Shown here one piece after another: positions 17,908-26,491 of a stretch of 64,000 nt of DNA; within the stretch, counting starts at the first letter, position 1; each line of letters starts with the position of its first letter. The notes beneath the pieces were generated by a model. It did no database searches, was not told the DNA's origin, and saw only the letters and a program-made list of their open reading frames with translations. Both the position numbers and the translations under genes were made by a program. This DNA is from Fimenecus sp045613685 (GTDB taxonomy: Bacteria > Bacillota > Clostridia > Oscillospirales > Acutalibacteraceae), in NCBI GenBank assembly GCA_045613685.1, contig JAZLBL010000015.1, positions 1 through 64,000 on the forward strand, in the 5' to 3' direction.

Positions 17908-18485
17908 TATTTACTAATCCTTTCTGCAAGGTAATTAAACGCCTTTACTGTATCAATGTGAATAGGTCTGCACTTTTTTGCATTATCTTCAATAGTGAAT
18001 GAAAGTCCACGAAGACAAGTTTTTTCAAGACTTTCTTCTGCCATTGCTCTCACTTCAAGAATATCAGGATATTCTCTGTCTTCTGATGTCAAATCGGCAA
18101 CATAGATAATCTTTTCGAGCAAAGTCATATCTTCTTTGCCCGTCGTGTGCCATCTCACCGCTGAAAGTATTTCTTCATCAGTTACTTTCAATTCTTTTCT
18201 TAAAAAGATTTCACCTGCAATAGCGTGAAGAGTAACTGTTATTTTCTTTTCACTTTCTGTGAGCACTTGTCCGTCATCTTCAATCATTTGAAGCATTTTT
18301 TCAACTGGCTCATATCTCATTATATCGTGAACAAGCCCCGCGGTATATGACTTTTCTTGGTCCCCACCGAAAATCTCGGCTAAATGCTTTGCTTGCTCGG
18401 CAACACAAATTGAATGATATAACCTTTCGGGTTTTAAACGAGTTTTAAGAATTTCTAAAAATTCTTTATTTCTTGCCGTATCCAT
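17907..18485 (-). CDS. yqeK: HD-domain hydrolase YqeK
   Basis: 192 aa from the chosen start. It is an HD-superfamily phosphohydrolase with HS-x-x-VAEQAKHLAEIFG, the AGLVHDIM metal motif and the later VRWHTTG. Firmicute YqeK proteins hydrolyse diadenosine tetraphosphate to ADP. The open frame extends 30 codons into nadD, but the ATG at 18485 gives the usual family length and a conserved start (EFLEILKTRLKPERLYHS). It overlaps the nadD end by 20 nt, which suggests translational coupling; the ribosome binding site itself is poor (GGAG about 13 nt upstream). Confidence 0.9.
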   Translation of the reverse strand: MDTARNKEFLEILKTRLKPERLYHSICVAEQAKHLAEIFGGDQEKSYTAGLVHDIMRYEPVEKMLQMIEDDGQVLTESEKKITVTLHAIAGEIFLRKELKVTDEEILSAVRWHTTGKEDMTLLEKIIYVADLTSEDREYPDILEVRAMAEESLEKTCLRGLSFTIEDNAKKCRPIHIDTVKAFNYLAERISK

Positions 18486-19092
18486 ATAATTTGTGGCTCT
18501 CCATATATTCAATGATTTCAGGCTCAACAATTCCGTAAAGGCTCTTTCCCTCATCAATTCTTTCACGGATTTCACCTGAACTTACAATATAAGCATCAAG
18601 TGGTGAGATATGTATATTCTTCCCGTCAAGACCGTCAATATAAACACCTAAATTTTCAAATGCATATTGACGAAGACCTTGAATGTTGTCGTCGGTATTA
18701 CGAGAAGCAACACAAATTGTGCATTCTTCTAAAAGCTCTTTGTGTTTATACCATTTGTGGAAGATATAGAACATATCTGAACCGATAATCAAATATAAAT
18801 CGTCGTTTGGATATTTTTTTCTTAAATCTTTGACAGTATAAATTGTATAACTATCTGATTCTCTATCCATCTCCATTGTACTGATTTCAAACTTAGGGTT
18901 AGTGAATGCCATTTTGCACATTGCAATTCTATCTTTGTTATCAGCCAAGTCATCACAACGCTTGTGGGTTGGAATTTTGTTTGGAATAATTAAAACTTTG
19001 TCGAGTCCTAATTCTTCTGTCATTTTCTCAATCATTCTCGCATGACCTTTGTGAGGTGGATTGAATGTTCCGCCGAAAATACCTATTTTCAT
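18466..19092 (-). CDS. nadD: Nicotinate-nucleotide adenylyltransferase NadD
   Basis: 208 aa. It makes deamido-NAD from nicotinate mononucleotide and ATP. GGTFNPPHKGHARM at the N-terminus is the nucleotidyltransferase signature, with the paired SSGEIRER near residue 175. KVLIIPNKIPTHK and LIIGSDM are also family-typical. The stop lies within the start of yqeK, and the gene begins 2 bp after the yhbY stop, so the whole group is one polycistron. Confidence 0.95.
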   Translation of the reverse strand: MKIGIFGGTFNPPHKGHARMIEKMTEELGLDKVLIIPNKIPTHKRCDDLADNKDRIAMCKMAFTNPKFEISTMEMDRESDSYTIYTVKDLRKKYPNDDLYLIIGSDMFYIFHKWYKHKELLEECTICVASRNTDDNIQGLRQYAFENLGVYIDGLDGKNIHISPLDAYIVSSGEIRERIDEGKSLYGIVEPEIIEYMESHKLYGYGKK

Positions 19093-19094
19093 AA

Positions 19095-19397
19095 TTATTT
19101 TCTTCCCTTTTTCTTTTCGTCTTTGTGTAATTCTGGATTATAACGATAGAAAATCATACTACCACCGATTACACCAACACATTCACTGTTTGTTGCTTCT
19201 GCAAGCTTTTGTGCAATGTCTTTTGGTTTTTCAGGGCTTGTTTCTAAAAGCACTTTAAGTTTGATAAGTTCTCTTGCTTTGAGTGCATCATCTGTCTGTT
19301 TGATAAGAGCGTCTGAAATTCCACCCTTACCAACTTGAAACAATGCTTGAAGTCCGTTTGCCTGACTTCTCCAATATGCTCTTTCTTTACTTGTCAT
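19095..19397 (-). CDS. yhbY: CRS1-YhbY RNA-binding protein
   Basis: 100 aa from the second ATG (103 from the first). The CRM/YhbY fold is shown by KERAYWRSQANGLQALFQVGKGG, the family GxxG loop region, and IGGSMIFYRYN near the end. In bacteria it associates with pre-50S ribosomes. The first ATG at 19406 overlaps the rdgB stop but sits too close to AGGAG; the ATG at 19397 has that site at 10 nt, so it is preferred. The C-terminus is a short basic tail, KDEKKKGRK. Confidence 0.9.
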   Translation of the reverse strand: MTSKERAYWRSQANGLQALFQVGKGGISDALIKQTDDALKARELIKLKVLLETSPEKPKDIAQKLAEATNSECVGVIGGSMIFYRYNPELHKDEKKKGRK

Positions 19398-19402
19398 TTT
19401 GT

Positions 19403-19996
19403 TCATTCTCCTAAATACTTTGGAAGTTCTTCTACAAATTTTCTTAAAGCGTTGCCACGATGGCTAACCTTATCTTTTTCTTCTGCTGAAAGCTCACCGA
19501 AAGTTTTGTCACCAACAAGGAATACTGGGTCATAACCAAAACCACCATTGCCTTGTACTTCGTGTGCAATTACACCCTCGCAAGTGCCACGAACTGTGAA
19601 ACTTCTGCCGTCAGGGAAACAACAACAAACACAACTTACAAATCGTGCTGTTCTTTCTGCATCGGGAACATCTTTCATAAGTCCTAAAAGCTTTTCGTTA
19701 TTCTTAGCGTCGTTGCCGTGTTCACCACCGAAACGAGCCGAATAAACACCCGGTGCACCATCAAGAAAGTCAACCATAAGTCCTGAATCGTCTGCAACAC
19801 AGACCATTCCACTTTCTTTGCATCCGCTATCTGCTTTTAAGAAAGCATTTTCTTCAAATGTTTCACCTGTTTCGTCAACATCTGAAAGAGTGATTCCTGC
19901 CATATCGGCAGTTAAAACATTTATACCAAGTGGAGCAAGTATTCTCTGTAACTCCGCTTGCTTTTTCATATTATGAGTTGCGATTAAAAAGTCCAA
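19403..19996 (-). CDS. rdgB: XTP/dITP diphosphatase RdgB (Ham1), TTG start
   Basis: 197 aa. It removes non-canonical purine nucleoside triphosphates. Signatures are ATHNMKK at the N-terminus, DDSGLMVDFLDGAPGVYSARFGG, GFGYDPVF and SHRGNAL at the end. The start codon is TTG at 19994-19996, with GAGGGG 5 nt upstream, and translation begins exactly where the family does. That start lies inside the last codons of ftsY, overlapping by 26 nt. Confidence 0.94.
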   Translation of the reverse strand: MDFLIATHNMKKQAELQRILAPLGINVLTADMAGITLSDVDETGETFEENAFLKADSGCKESGMVCVADDSGLMVDFLDGAPGVYSARFGGEHGNDAKNNEKLLGLMKDVPDAERTARFVSCVCCCFPDGRSFTVRGTCEGVIAHEVQGNGGFGYDPVFLVGDKTFGELSAEEKDKVSHRGNALRKFVEELPKYLGE

Positions 19997-21122
19997 AGAA
20001 ACCCCTCTTTTTCTTTTCTTCTTTTTCAGGTTCAGAAGTTTCTATCTCTTCTTCCTGTTCCAATCCGATTTCATCTGTTTCGGAAGCATCTTCAAGCTCT
20101 CCACTGTATTCATCGGCGAGTTCTTCTTGTAAAAGAGCTTCATCAGTGTCTTCATATTCTTCGATAATCTCTTCCACAGTTTCAAGTTGAATATCCTCCT
20201 CTTCTTTATAATCTATCTTGTCAAACAAGCCGTCTGCAAATGCCTCTGGCTTGAATGGTTGCAAGTCGTCAATCTGTTCACCAACACCGATAAACTTAAC
20301 AGGAATGCCAAGTTCATTTTTAATCGCAAGAACAACACCACCACGAGCAGTACCGTCAAGCTTTGTGAGAACAATACCTGTAATATCTGCAACTGACTTA
20401 AATTCTCTTGCCTGATTAACTGCATTCTGACCTGTTGTTGCATCAAGCACCAACAAAACTTCACGGTCAGAATAAGGAAGTTCTCGGTCAATAACACGAT
20501 AAATCTTATTAAGCTCATCCATAAGATTTTTCTTGTTGTGAAGACGACCTGCAGTGTCAATAATGATGATTTCACTATCTCTTGCCTTTGCAGCACTGAT
20601 TGTATCAAATACAACTGCCGCAGCGTCTGCACCCTCTTTGTGCTTAACAATGTCAACGCCTGAACGGTCTGCCCATATTTGTAACTGGTCAATAGCAGCA
20701 GCACGGAATGTGTCAGCCGCACCGAGAATAACACTCTTGCCCTGTGCTTTATACATTGATGCCATTTTACCGATTGTTGTTGTCTTACCAACACCATTCA
20801 CACCGATTACAAGGATAACTGATGGAACTGTGATAAGCCCCATATCTTCGCCACCATAAAGCATTTCCGCAACGATTGTTTTAATCTGTGCACGGATTGA
20901 GTCAGCACCTTTGATTTTGCCCTTTGCAACTTCTTCACGAAGTTTTTCGGTAATCTCAACAGCAGTTGTAACACCAACATCACCCATAACAAGAATTTCT
21001 TCAAGTTCGGTATAAAGGTCGTCTGTTACTTCATCAAAGCTATCGAGCATATCATCAATAGCCCCTGCCATTTTATTTCTTGTCTTTGTAAGACCAAAGT
21101 TGATTTTTTTGAAAATTCCCAT
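19971..21122 (-). CDS. ftsY: Signal recognition particle receptor FtsY with C-terminal acidic extension
   Basis: A 383-aa SRP receptor GTPase that docks ribosome-SRP complexes at the membrane. The start MGIFKKINFGLTKTRNKM leads straight into the N domain. The G domain has GVNGVGKTT (G1), DTFRAAA, DTAGR, TKLDG and GVGEQIDDLQPF. Unlike most FtsY proteins, about 80 extra residues follow the G domain. They are rich in Glu/Asp and end in EKKKRGFFGLFNRNS, resembling the N-terminal acidic A domain and membrane-targeting start of E. coli FtsY. The frame opens 34 codons earlier, but AAAGGA precedes the ATG at 21122. It lies 138 bp after smc, beyond a long inverted repeat. Confidence 0.95.
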   Translation of the reverse strand: MGIFKKINFGLTKTRNKMAGAIDDMLDSFDEVTDDLYTELEEILVMGDVGVTTAVEITEKLREEVAKGKIKGADSIRAQIKTIVAEMLYGGEDMGLITVPSVILVIGVNGVGKTTTIGKMASMYKAQGKSVILGAADTFRAAAIDQLQIWADRSGVDIVKHKEGADAAAVVFDTISAAKARDSEIIIIDTAGRLHNKKNLMDELNKIYRVIDRELPYSDREVLLVLDATTGQNAVNQAREFKSVADITGIVLTKLDGTARGGVVLAIKNELGIPVKFIGVGEQIDDLQPFKPEAFADGLFDKIDYKEEEDIQLETVEEIIEEYEDTDEALLQEELADEYSGELEDASETDEIGLEQEEEIETSEPEKEEKKKRGFFGLFNRNS

Positions 21123-21185
21123 AATGAAAATCCTTTCGAGAATTTGTTTTTTCTTTATCCTGTCGTAGCTTAAATTTTGCTTATA

Positions 21186-21249
21186 TTGTGCTTTTTTGCA
21201 ATGGCGAAGTGTATGCAGATACACAAGTTACCATTGTGAAAAAGTGCAA
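21186..21249 (+). repeat. Long inverted repeat between smc and ftsY
   Basis: The arms 21186-21204 and 21231-21249 form 19 continuous pairs on plus-strand RNA, four of them G-U. An inner 6-bp stem (209-214 with 219-224 of this kb) closes on a GCAG loop. On the minus strand, the sense of smc and ftsY, the same four positions become A-C mismatches. It has no adjacent T-run, so it does not look like a simple terminator. Confidence 0.7.
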
Positions 21250-21260
21250 GATGAGTGAAA

Positions 21261-24200
21261 TTAAGCGAGACCTAATTTGCGAGCCATTTCTGCGGTCTTC
21301 AACTCGAGGATTTTTGATACACCCTCTTCTTGCATTGTAACACCATAAAGCATATCTGCTTCTTCCATTGTGCCACGACGGTGAGTGATAAGAATAAACT
21401 GTGTATTCTTTGTCATTCGTCTTACATACTGTGCATAACGAACAACGTTAACATCGTCAAGAGCCGCTTCAACTTCGTCAAAGATTACGAATGGAGCAGG
21501 TGTAACTTTAAGAATCGCAAAGAGAAGTGCAATAGCTGAAAGTCCCTTTTCACCACCAGAAAGCAAGTTGATATTCTGAACATTTTTGCCTGGTGGTTGA
21601 ACTTTAATTTCAATATCACATTCGAGAACATTCATTTCATCTTCAAGCACCAATTCAGCTTTACCACCACCGAAGAGTTCAGCAAAGGTTTCACCGAATG
21701 CGGTGTTGATTTTCTGGAACTGTTCACGGAACTGAACGCTCATCTTTGTTGTTAAATCATCAATAAGACGGATAAGCTCGGCTTTTGATTTTTCAACATC
21801 ACCGATTTGCTCTGACATAAATTCATATCTTTCTGATACTTCTTTATATTCGTCAATAGCAGAAACGTTAACTGAGCCAAGTCCACGAATTTCGTTCTTT
21901 AATGCAGAAAGACGAGTTCTTGCCTCACCAATATTTTCAATAACGATTTGAAGTGCGATAGCTTCACGTCTTGTGAGCTGATATTCGTCATAGAGTTTTG
22001 AATTATATTCTTCAAACTCGTTGAGCATTGCTGCTTTTCTTTCTTCAAGACGAGCAAGCTCACCGCTGACTCTTTCTCTTTCAGAACTCTTTTCTTTTTC
22101 AAGATTTCGAAGGTCAGTATTTTCTTTTTCAAGATTTGTTCTCTCTTCAATCAAATCGTCAACATTTGTTTTTGCGTCGCCACATTGTTTGCGAAGTTCG
22201 TCGGCAGACGCACGAAGACTCTCAATATCTTTTGTGAGCCAGATGTTTTTATTCTTGAATGCTTCAATTTCTTTGTCGAGCTCTTCAAGTCTTGTTGTTT
22301 TTGAGCCTTTGAGAATATCCAAACGACGAATGTTATCATCAGCTGATTCAATATCTTTCTGGAATCCGAGAATTTCAAGTCTGATTTGCTCTGCTTTTTG
22401 TGAAAGCTCTTCTCTAACGTGAGAAAGACTTTCTCTGTCACCGCTGACTGCTTCAAGACTTTTTTCTTTCTGTGCGATTTCTTGGTTTAATTCTTCAACT
22501 TTCTGACGAGCAGTAACACTGTCGTTATTGATTTTCTCAATTCTTTCGTTGAGATTTTTTTCTTCGTCAAGAAGTTCTTTCACACCACTAGAAGATGCAT
22601 CAAATTCACTTTCTGCAAGCTTATATTCACCTTCAAGACGAATTTTTTCTTCATTAGCAGAAAGAATGTCGCCTTCAATACCTTCAAGGTCTGCAATAGC
22701 AGATGCTAAATCTTCACTGAGCATTTTTTCTTGAACAGCAAGGTTATTCTTTTTATCTTCAAGGTCTTTGACAGATGCCATAAGTTTCTCGATTTCGTTT
22801 GAACGAGAGAGCATTCCCACGCCCTGTGCCTTACTACCACCAGTCATTGAGCCGCCGGCATTGATAACTTGTCCGTCAAGAGTAACGATTTTAAATCTGT
22901 TCTTATATTTCTTTGCCATTGCAATAGCAGAATCCATATCTTCACAAACAACTGTTTTGCCGAGAAGATTTTCAATGATGTCTGCATATTTTTTGTCTGC
23001 ACTAACAAGGTTAGATGCGATATTAACAAAGCCGTAAGAATCGTCTAAAGCTTTTTCATCAAGACTTCTTGATTTAATCGCAGAAAGTGGCAAGAATGTT
23101 GCACGACCACCACGAGTTTCTTTAAGAAATGCGATTGCTCGTTTAGCGTCGTTTTCGTTGTCAACAACCACATTCTGAATTGCAACACCCAAAGCAGTTT
23201 CGACTGCAACTGAATATTTATCTTTAACTGTGATGAGTTGTGAAAGCGGACCATGAACACCACGAAGTGCACCACGCTTACTTTCTTTCATAACGCTACG
23301 AACTGAGCCCTGATAACCCTCCATATTCTTTTCAAGGTCATCAAGCACACGAATTCTTTCGTTTTTGCGTCCGATTTCGCTATCGAGAGTCGCAATTTCT
23401 GCCTTTAACTTATCGCTCTTTTCAGTTCTTGTCTGAACTTTAATGCGATATCCATCAACTGCATTTTTATATCCGTTGATTTTTTCGATACATTCATCCA
23501 ATGCTTTTTGAGCATTGTTTTTCTTTTCTTCAAGAGCTAAAACAGTTTCTTTACGGTTGCCTAAAAGGTCATCAATCGCAGTGATTCTTGTTCTGATTTC
23601 TTCAATCTGTGAGTTTGCAGTTTCACTGATAACACGATTATCTGCAAGAGCAACTGTGAGAAGTGAGATTTCTTTTGAAAGGTCTGCAGCAACTGATGCG
23701 AATTCGTCATTCTCACTCTGCAATTTTTCGATTTCACCAATCTGTGCCTGTAGTTTTGCATTTGCATCTTCAAGACCTTTTTGAGCCAATGCTTTCTGCT
23801 CATTTGCAGATTCGATTTGTGTGTCAATATCTGTTTCGTCTTCGTTAGCAGTCAACTTGTCTTTTTCAAGTCTTTCGATTGATTCGTTATTGTGAGCAAT
23901 AGAGTTTTCATAAACCTTTGCCTGACTTTCAAGCTCGGCTGCTTGTTCTTCAAAATGAGATGTTGACGCACGAACTTCTTCAATTTTAACATTGATTTCG
24001 TGTGTCTTTTCAATAATCTCATTCATCTTCTGCTCAATATCTTCAAGTTGTTTCTGAGCGTCTTTATATTGAACAGATGCGATATCTATTTTTCTGTCTT
24101 GGTCTTTTAATTTCTCTTGAGTTTTCTCAATATTATGTAGCCAGATGCCGATTTCAAGATTTTTTCTTTCTTCGGCCAGTATTAAGAATTTCTGTGCTTT

Positions 24201-24830
24201 TTCACTTTGAGTTTTAAGTGGACCAACACGAGATTCAAGTTCTGTTAAAATATCACGAAGTCTAATTAAATTTTCTTCTGCTTGGTTAAGTCTTTTTAAA
24301 GCATCGCTTCTTCTGTAACGGAAATGTGAAATACCCGCTGCTTCTTCAAACATTTCACGGCGTTCACCTGATTTTGAAGAAATAAGTTCAGCAATCTTGC
24401 CCTGGCTGACCATTGAATAACCATCACGGCCAAGACCTGTATCCATAAACAATTCGTTAATATCACGAAGTCTAACATTTTCGCCATTGATTTTATATTC
24501 ACTATCGCCACTGCGATAAAAACGACGAGTGATGTTCACTTCGTCTTTATCACAGTTGAGTTTTCTGTCTTCGTTATCAAGGCAAAGAGTAACTTCTGCA
24601 AAACCTGTTGCTTTTCGAAGTGATGTACCACTGAAAATAACATCTTCCATTTTTGAGCCACGAAGACTCTTTGTGGATTGTTCACCAAGAACCCAACGAA
24701 CAGCGTCAGATATATTACTCTTACCACTACCGTTAGGGCCAACAACACCTGTTATTCCTTTATTAAATTGAAGTACTGTTTTGTCGGGACAAGACTTAAA
24801 TCCCTGCATAGTAATTGATTTTAAAATCAT
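21261..24830 (-). CDS. smc: Chromosome segregation ATPase SMC
   Basis: 1189 aa, full length. The N-terminal head has Walker A GPNGSGKSN at 31-39 and the Q-loop region; two long coiled coils (about 165-500 and 680-1020) flank a Gly-rich hinge (GVHGPLSQLI, GGRATFLPL, NAGGSMTGGS). The C-terminal head has the signature LSGGEKGLSAIALLFAI and Walker B PFVIFDEVEAALDD. It compacts and organises the chromosome together with ScpA and ScpB, which are not encoded in this window. The start overlaps the radical SAM gene stop by 4 nt. Confidence 0.97.
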   Translation of the reverse strand: MILKSITMQGFKSCPDKTVLQFNKGITGVVGPNGSGKSNISDAVRWVLGEQSTKSLRGSKMEDVIFSGTSLRKATGFAEVTLCLDNEDRKLNCDKDEVNITRRFYRSGDSEYKINGENVRLRDINELFMDTGLGRDGYSMVSQGKIAELISSKSGERREMFEEAAGISHFRYRRSDALKRLNQAEENLIRLRDILTELESRVGPLKTQSEKAQKFLILAEERKNLEIGIWLHNIEKTQEKLKDQDRKIDIASVQYKDAQKQLEDIEQKMNEIIEKTHEINVKIEEVRASTSHFEEQAAELESQAKVYENSIAHNNESIERLEKDKLTANEDETDIDTQIESANEQKALAQKGLEDANAKLQAQIGEIEKLQSENDEFASVAADLSKEISLLTVALADNRVISETANSQIEEIRTRITAIDDLLGNRKETVLALEEKKNNAQKALDECIEKINGYKNAVDGYRIKVQTRTEKSDKLKAEIATLDSEIGRKNERIRVLDDLEKNMEGYQGSVRSVMKESKRGALRGVHGPLSQLITVKDKYSVAVETALGVAIQNVVVDNENDAKRAIAFLKETRGGRATFLPLSAIKSRSLDEKALDDSYGFVNIASNLVSADKKYADIIENLLGKTVVCEDMDSAIAMAKKYKNRFKIVTLDGQVINAGGSMTGGSKAQGVGMLSRSNEIEKLMASVKDLEDKKNNLAVQEKMLSEDLASAIADLEGIEGDILSANEEKIRLEGEYKLAESEFDASSSGVKELLDEEKNLNERIEKINNDSVTARQKVEELNQEIAQKEKSLEAVSGDRESLSHVREELSQKAEQIRLEILGFQKDIESADDNIRRLDILKGSKTTRLEELDKEIEAFKNKNIWLTKDIESLRASADELRKQCGDAKTNVDDLIEERTNLEKENTDLRNLEKEKSSERERVSGELARLEERKAAMLNEFEEYNSKLYDEYQLTRREAIALQIVIENIGEARTRLSALKNEIRGLGSVNVSAIDEYKEVSERYEFMSEQIGDVEKSKAELIRLIDDLTTKMSVQFREQFQKINTAFGETFAELFGGGKAELVLEDEMNVLECDIEIKVQPPGKNVQNINLLSGGEKGLSAIALLFAILKVTPAPFVIFDEVEAALDDVNVVRYAQYVRRMTKNTQFILITHRRGTMEEADMLYGVTMQEEGVSKILELKTAEMARKLGLA

Positions 24831-25828
24831 TGTAAAACCTCAACTTCAATGTCAAATTCTTCTAAATTTTCTTTACCCTTTATTATACAATGAAATCCTT
24901 GATTTTTCAATGCTTTTTCGTTTCTTTTCTGCTGTCCTTTTGCCTTAGAAAGCACTTTTTTATTAACATAAATCACATATTCTTTATTTTTGTCTTTTGT
25001 CTCTAATTTTTCAAGGATTTTTTGAAGGTATATTTGTCCTTCGCATAGCTCTCTAAACGCTGGGTGATAAGCTCCACCCACCATATCACTTTCAACTGTT
25101 TCACTACTGTGAAGACCTAATTTTATGACTTTTATTCCATTGCTTTCAAACATCTGCAAAAGTTTAGCACAGAATGGCGCAGAGTCTTCTGCATCTGGTG
25201 CTATGTATTCACCTTTTTCCTGCAAATATGCAAGGTGTGTGTTTTTGAGCACAACCGTAGGGTAAATTCTCACCGTATCAGGTTTGATTTTTATAATTTC
25301 AAGAGCCGTTTGCTCATCTTTTTCGAAATCACTTTTATAAAGCCCCGTCATCATTTGAAGACCTAACTCAAAACCATATTCTTGTATAAGTTTTGATGCA
25401 TTTCGCACATCATCTGCTGTATGTCCACGACGATTAAACCTTAAAACTTCGCCATTCATACTCTGCGCACCCAATTCAATAGCCGTTACACCATGGTTTT
25501 TTAGTGTTTCAAGTATGTCTTCATTGATGCAATCAGGACGAGTCGAAACCCTGATTCCCTTAAATTTATATACATCCAAAAAATGCTTTGCGGCGGTCAA
25601 AAGAGAGATCATTTCTTCCCTTTCAATCGCCGTAAAACTACCACCAAAGAATGCAATTTCAGTATTCTCTGGTGAGACATTATATTTAATTGCAGTTTCA
25701 ACCGCATCTTCAACATCCTTAGGAGTTGCAGATGCTATTTGCCCACTGATTGCTCTTTGATTGCAAAAACTGCAATCATTTGGGCAACCCTTGTGTGGAA
25801 CAAAAATGCTTATATTATTGTGACTCAT
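24827..25828 (-). CDS. ELP3-like radical SAM protein
   Basis: 333 aa. The radical SAM cluster motif CPNDCSFC (C-x3-C-x2-C, Cys15/19/22) is followed by AFFGGSFTAI, RVSTRPDCI, AIELGAQSMNGEVL and RRGHTADDV, all features of the Elp3-like subgroup. Elp3 proteins modify wobble uridines in tRNA, but this protein lacks the C-terminal acetyltransferase domain, so that function is not established here. The C-terminal ~80 residues are Lys-rich. It sits between rnc and smc with 4-nt overlaps on both sides, which suggests tight co-translation. Confidence 0.88.
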   Translation of the reverse strand: MSHNNISIFVPHKGCPNDCSFCNQRAISGQIASATPKDVEDAVETAIKYNVSPENTEIAFFGGSFTAIEREEMISLLTAAKHFLDVYKFKGIRVSTRPDCINEDILETLKNHGVTAIELGAQSMNGEVLRFNRRGHTADDVRNASKLIQEYGFELGLQMMTGLYKSDFEKDEQTALEIIKIKPDTVRIYPTVVLKNTHLAYLQEKGEYIAPDAEDSAPFCAKLLQMFESNGIKVIKLGLHSSETVESDMVGGAYHPAFRELCEGQIYLQKILEKLETKDKNKEYVIYVNKKVLSKAKGQQKRNEKALKNQGFHCIIKGKENLEEFDIEVEVLQ

Positions 25829-26490
25829 AAGCCCATTAACTCCAAAGCAGATTTTGCTGCTTCTTGCTCTGCTCGTTTTTTACTGCTACCCTTGCCACGA
25901 CCGATAACATTGCTGTTAAGATGCACCTCAACAATGAATTCTTTGTTATGGTCAGGTCCGCTTTCGCCAACAACGATATATTCAAATTTTTCTGTTGGAT
26001 TCTGTTGCAAAACTTCTTGCAAAGTGCTCTTATAATCTTTGAAAACAGGTTTTGTTTCAGTTGCAATTTCGATAAATGGCAACACAAATTCTGTTGCTTT
26101 TTCGATTCCACCATCAAGATAAATTGCTGCAATAAGAGCTTCAAAAGCGTCTGAAATTACAGATGGTCGTTTTCTTCCGCCTGTTCTTTCTTCGCCCTTG
26201 CCTAAAAGCACCATTTCGCCAAGTCCAATTTTTTCAGCATAACCAAAAAGTGTTTTTTCGCAGACTGCATAAGCACGCTTTTTGGTGAGCTCACCTTCAG
26301 GCTTGTCCTTATAATGCTCAAAAAGATATTCAGCAGTAATAAAGCCCAAAACGGAGTCGCCTAAAAATTCAAGACGCTCGTTATCAAGTCCTGTGCCGAT
26401 TTCGTTAGCATAGGACGAGTGAGTCAATGCTCTTTCTAAAAGCTTTTTATCTTTAAATTCATATCCGATTTTCTTCTCAAAATCAGTCAT
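25825..26490 (-). CDS. rnc: Ribonuclease III
   Basis: 221 aa. The catalytic domain contains the family signature NERLEFLGDSVLGF, with the acidic residues needed for Mg2+; the C-terminal ~70 residues are a double-stranded RNA-binding domain (DYKSTLQEVLQQ to KKRAEQEAAKSAL). It processes rRNA precursors and structured mRNA. A GTG at 26499 is in frame, but the ATG at 26490, just after the trmFO stop with AGGTGA upstream, is the better start. Confidence 0.95.
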   Translation of the reverse strand: MTDFEKKIGYEFKDKKLLERALTHSSYANEIGTGLDNERLEFLGDSVLGFITAEYLFEHYKDKPEGELTKKRAYAVCEKTLFGYAEKIGLGEMVLLGKGEERTGGRKRPSVISDAFEALIAAIYLDGGIEKATEFVLPFIEIATETKPVFKDYKSTLQEVLQQNPTEKFEYIVVGESGPDHNKEFIVEVHLNSNVIGRGKGSSKKRAEQEAAKSALELMGL

Positions 26491-26491
26491 T

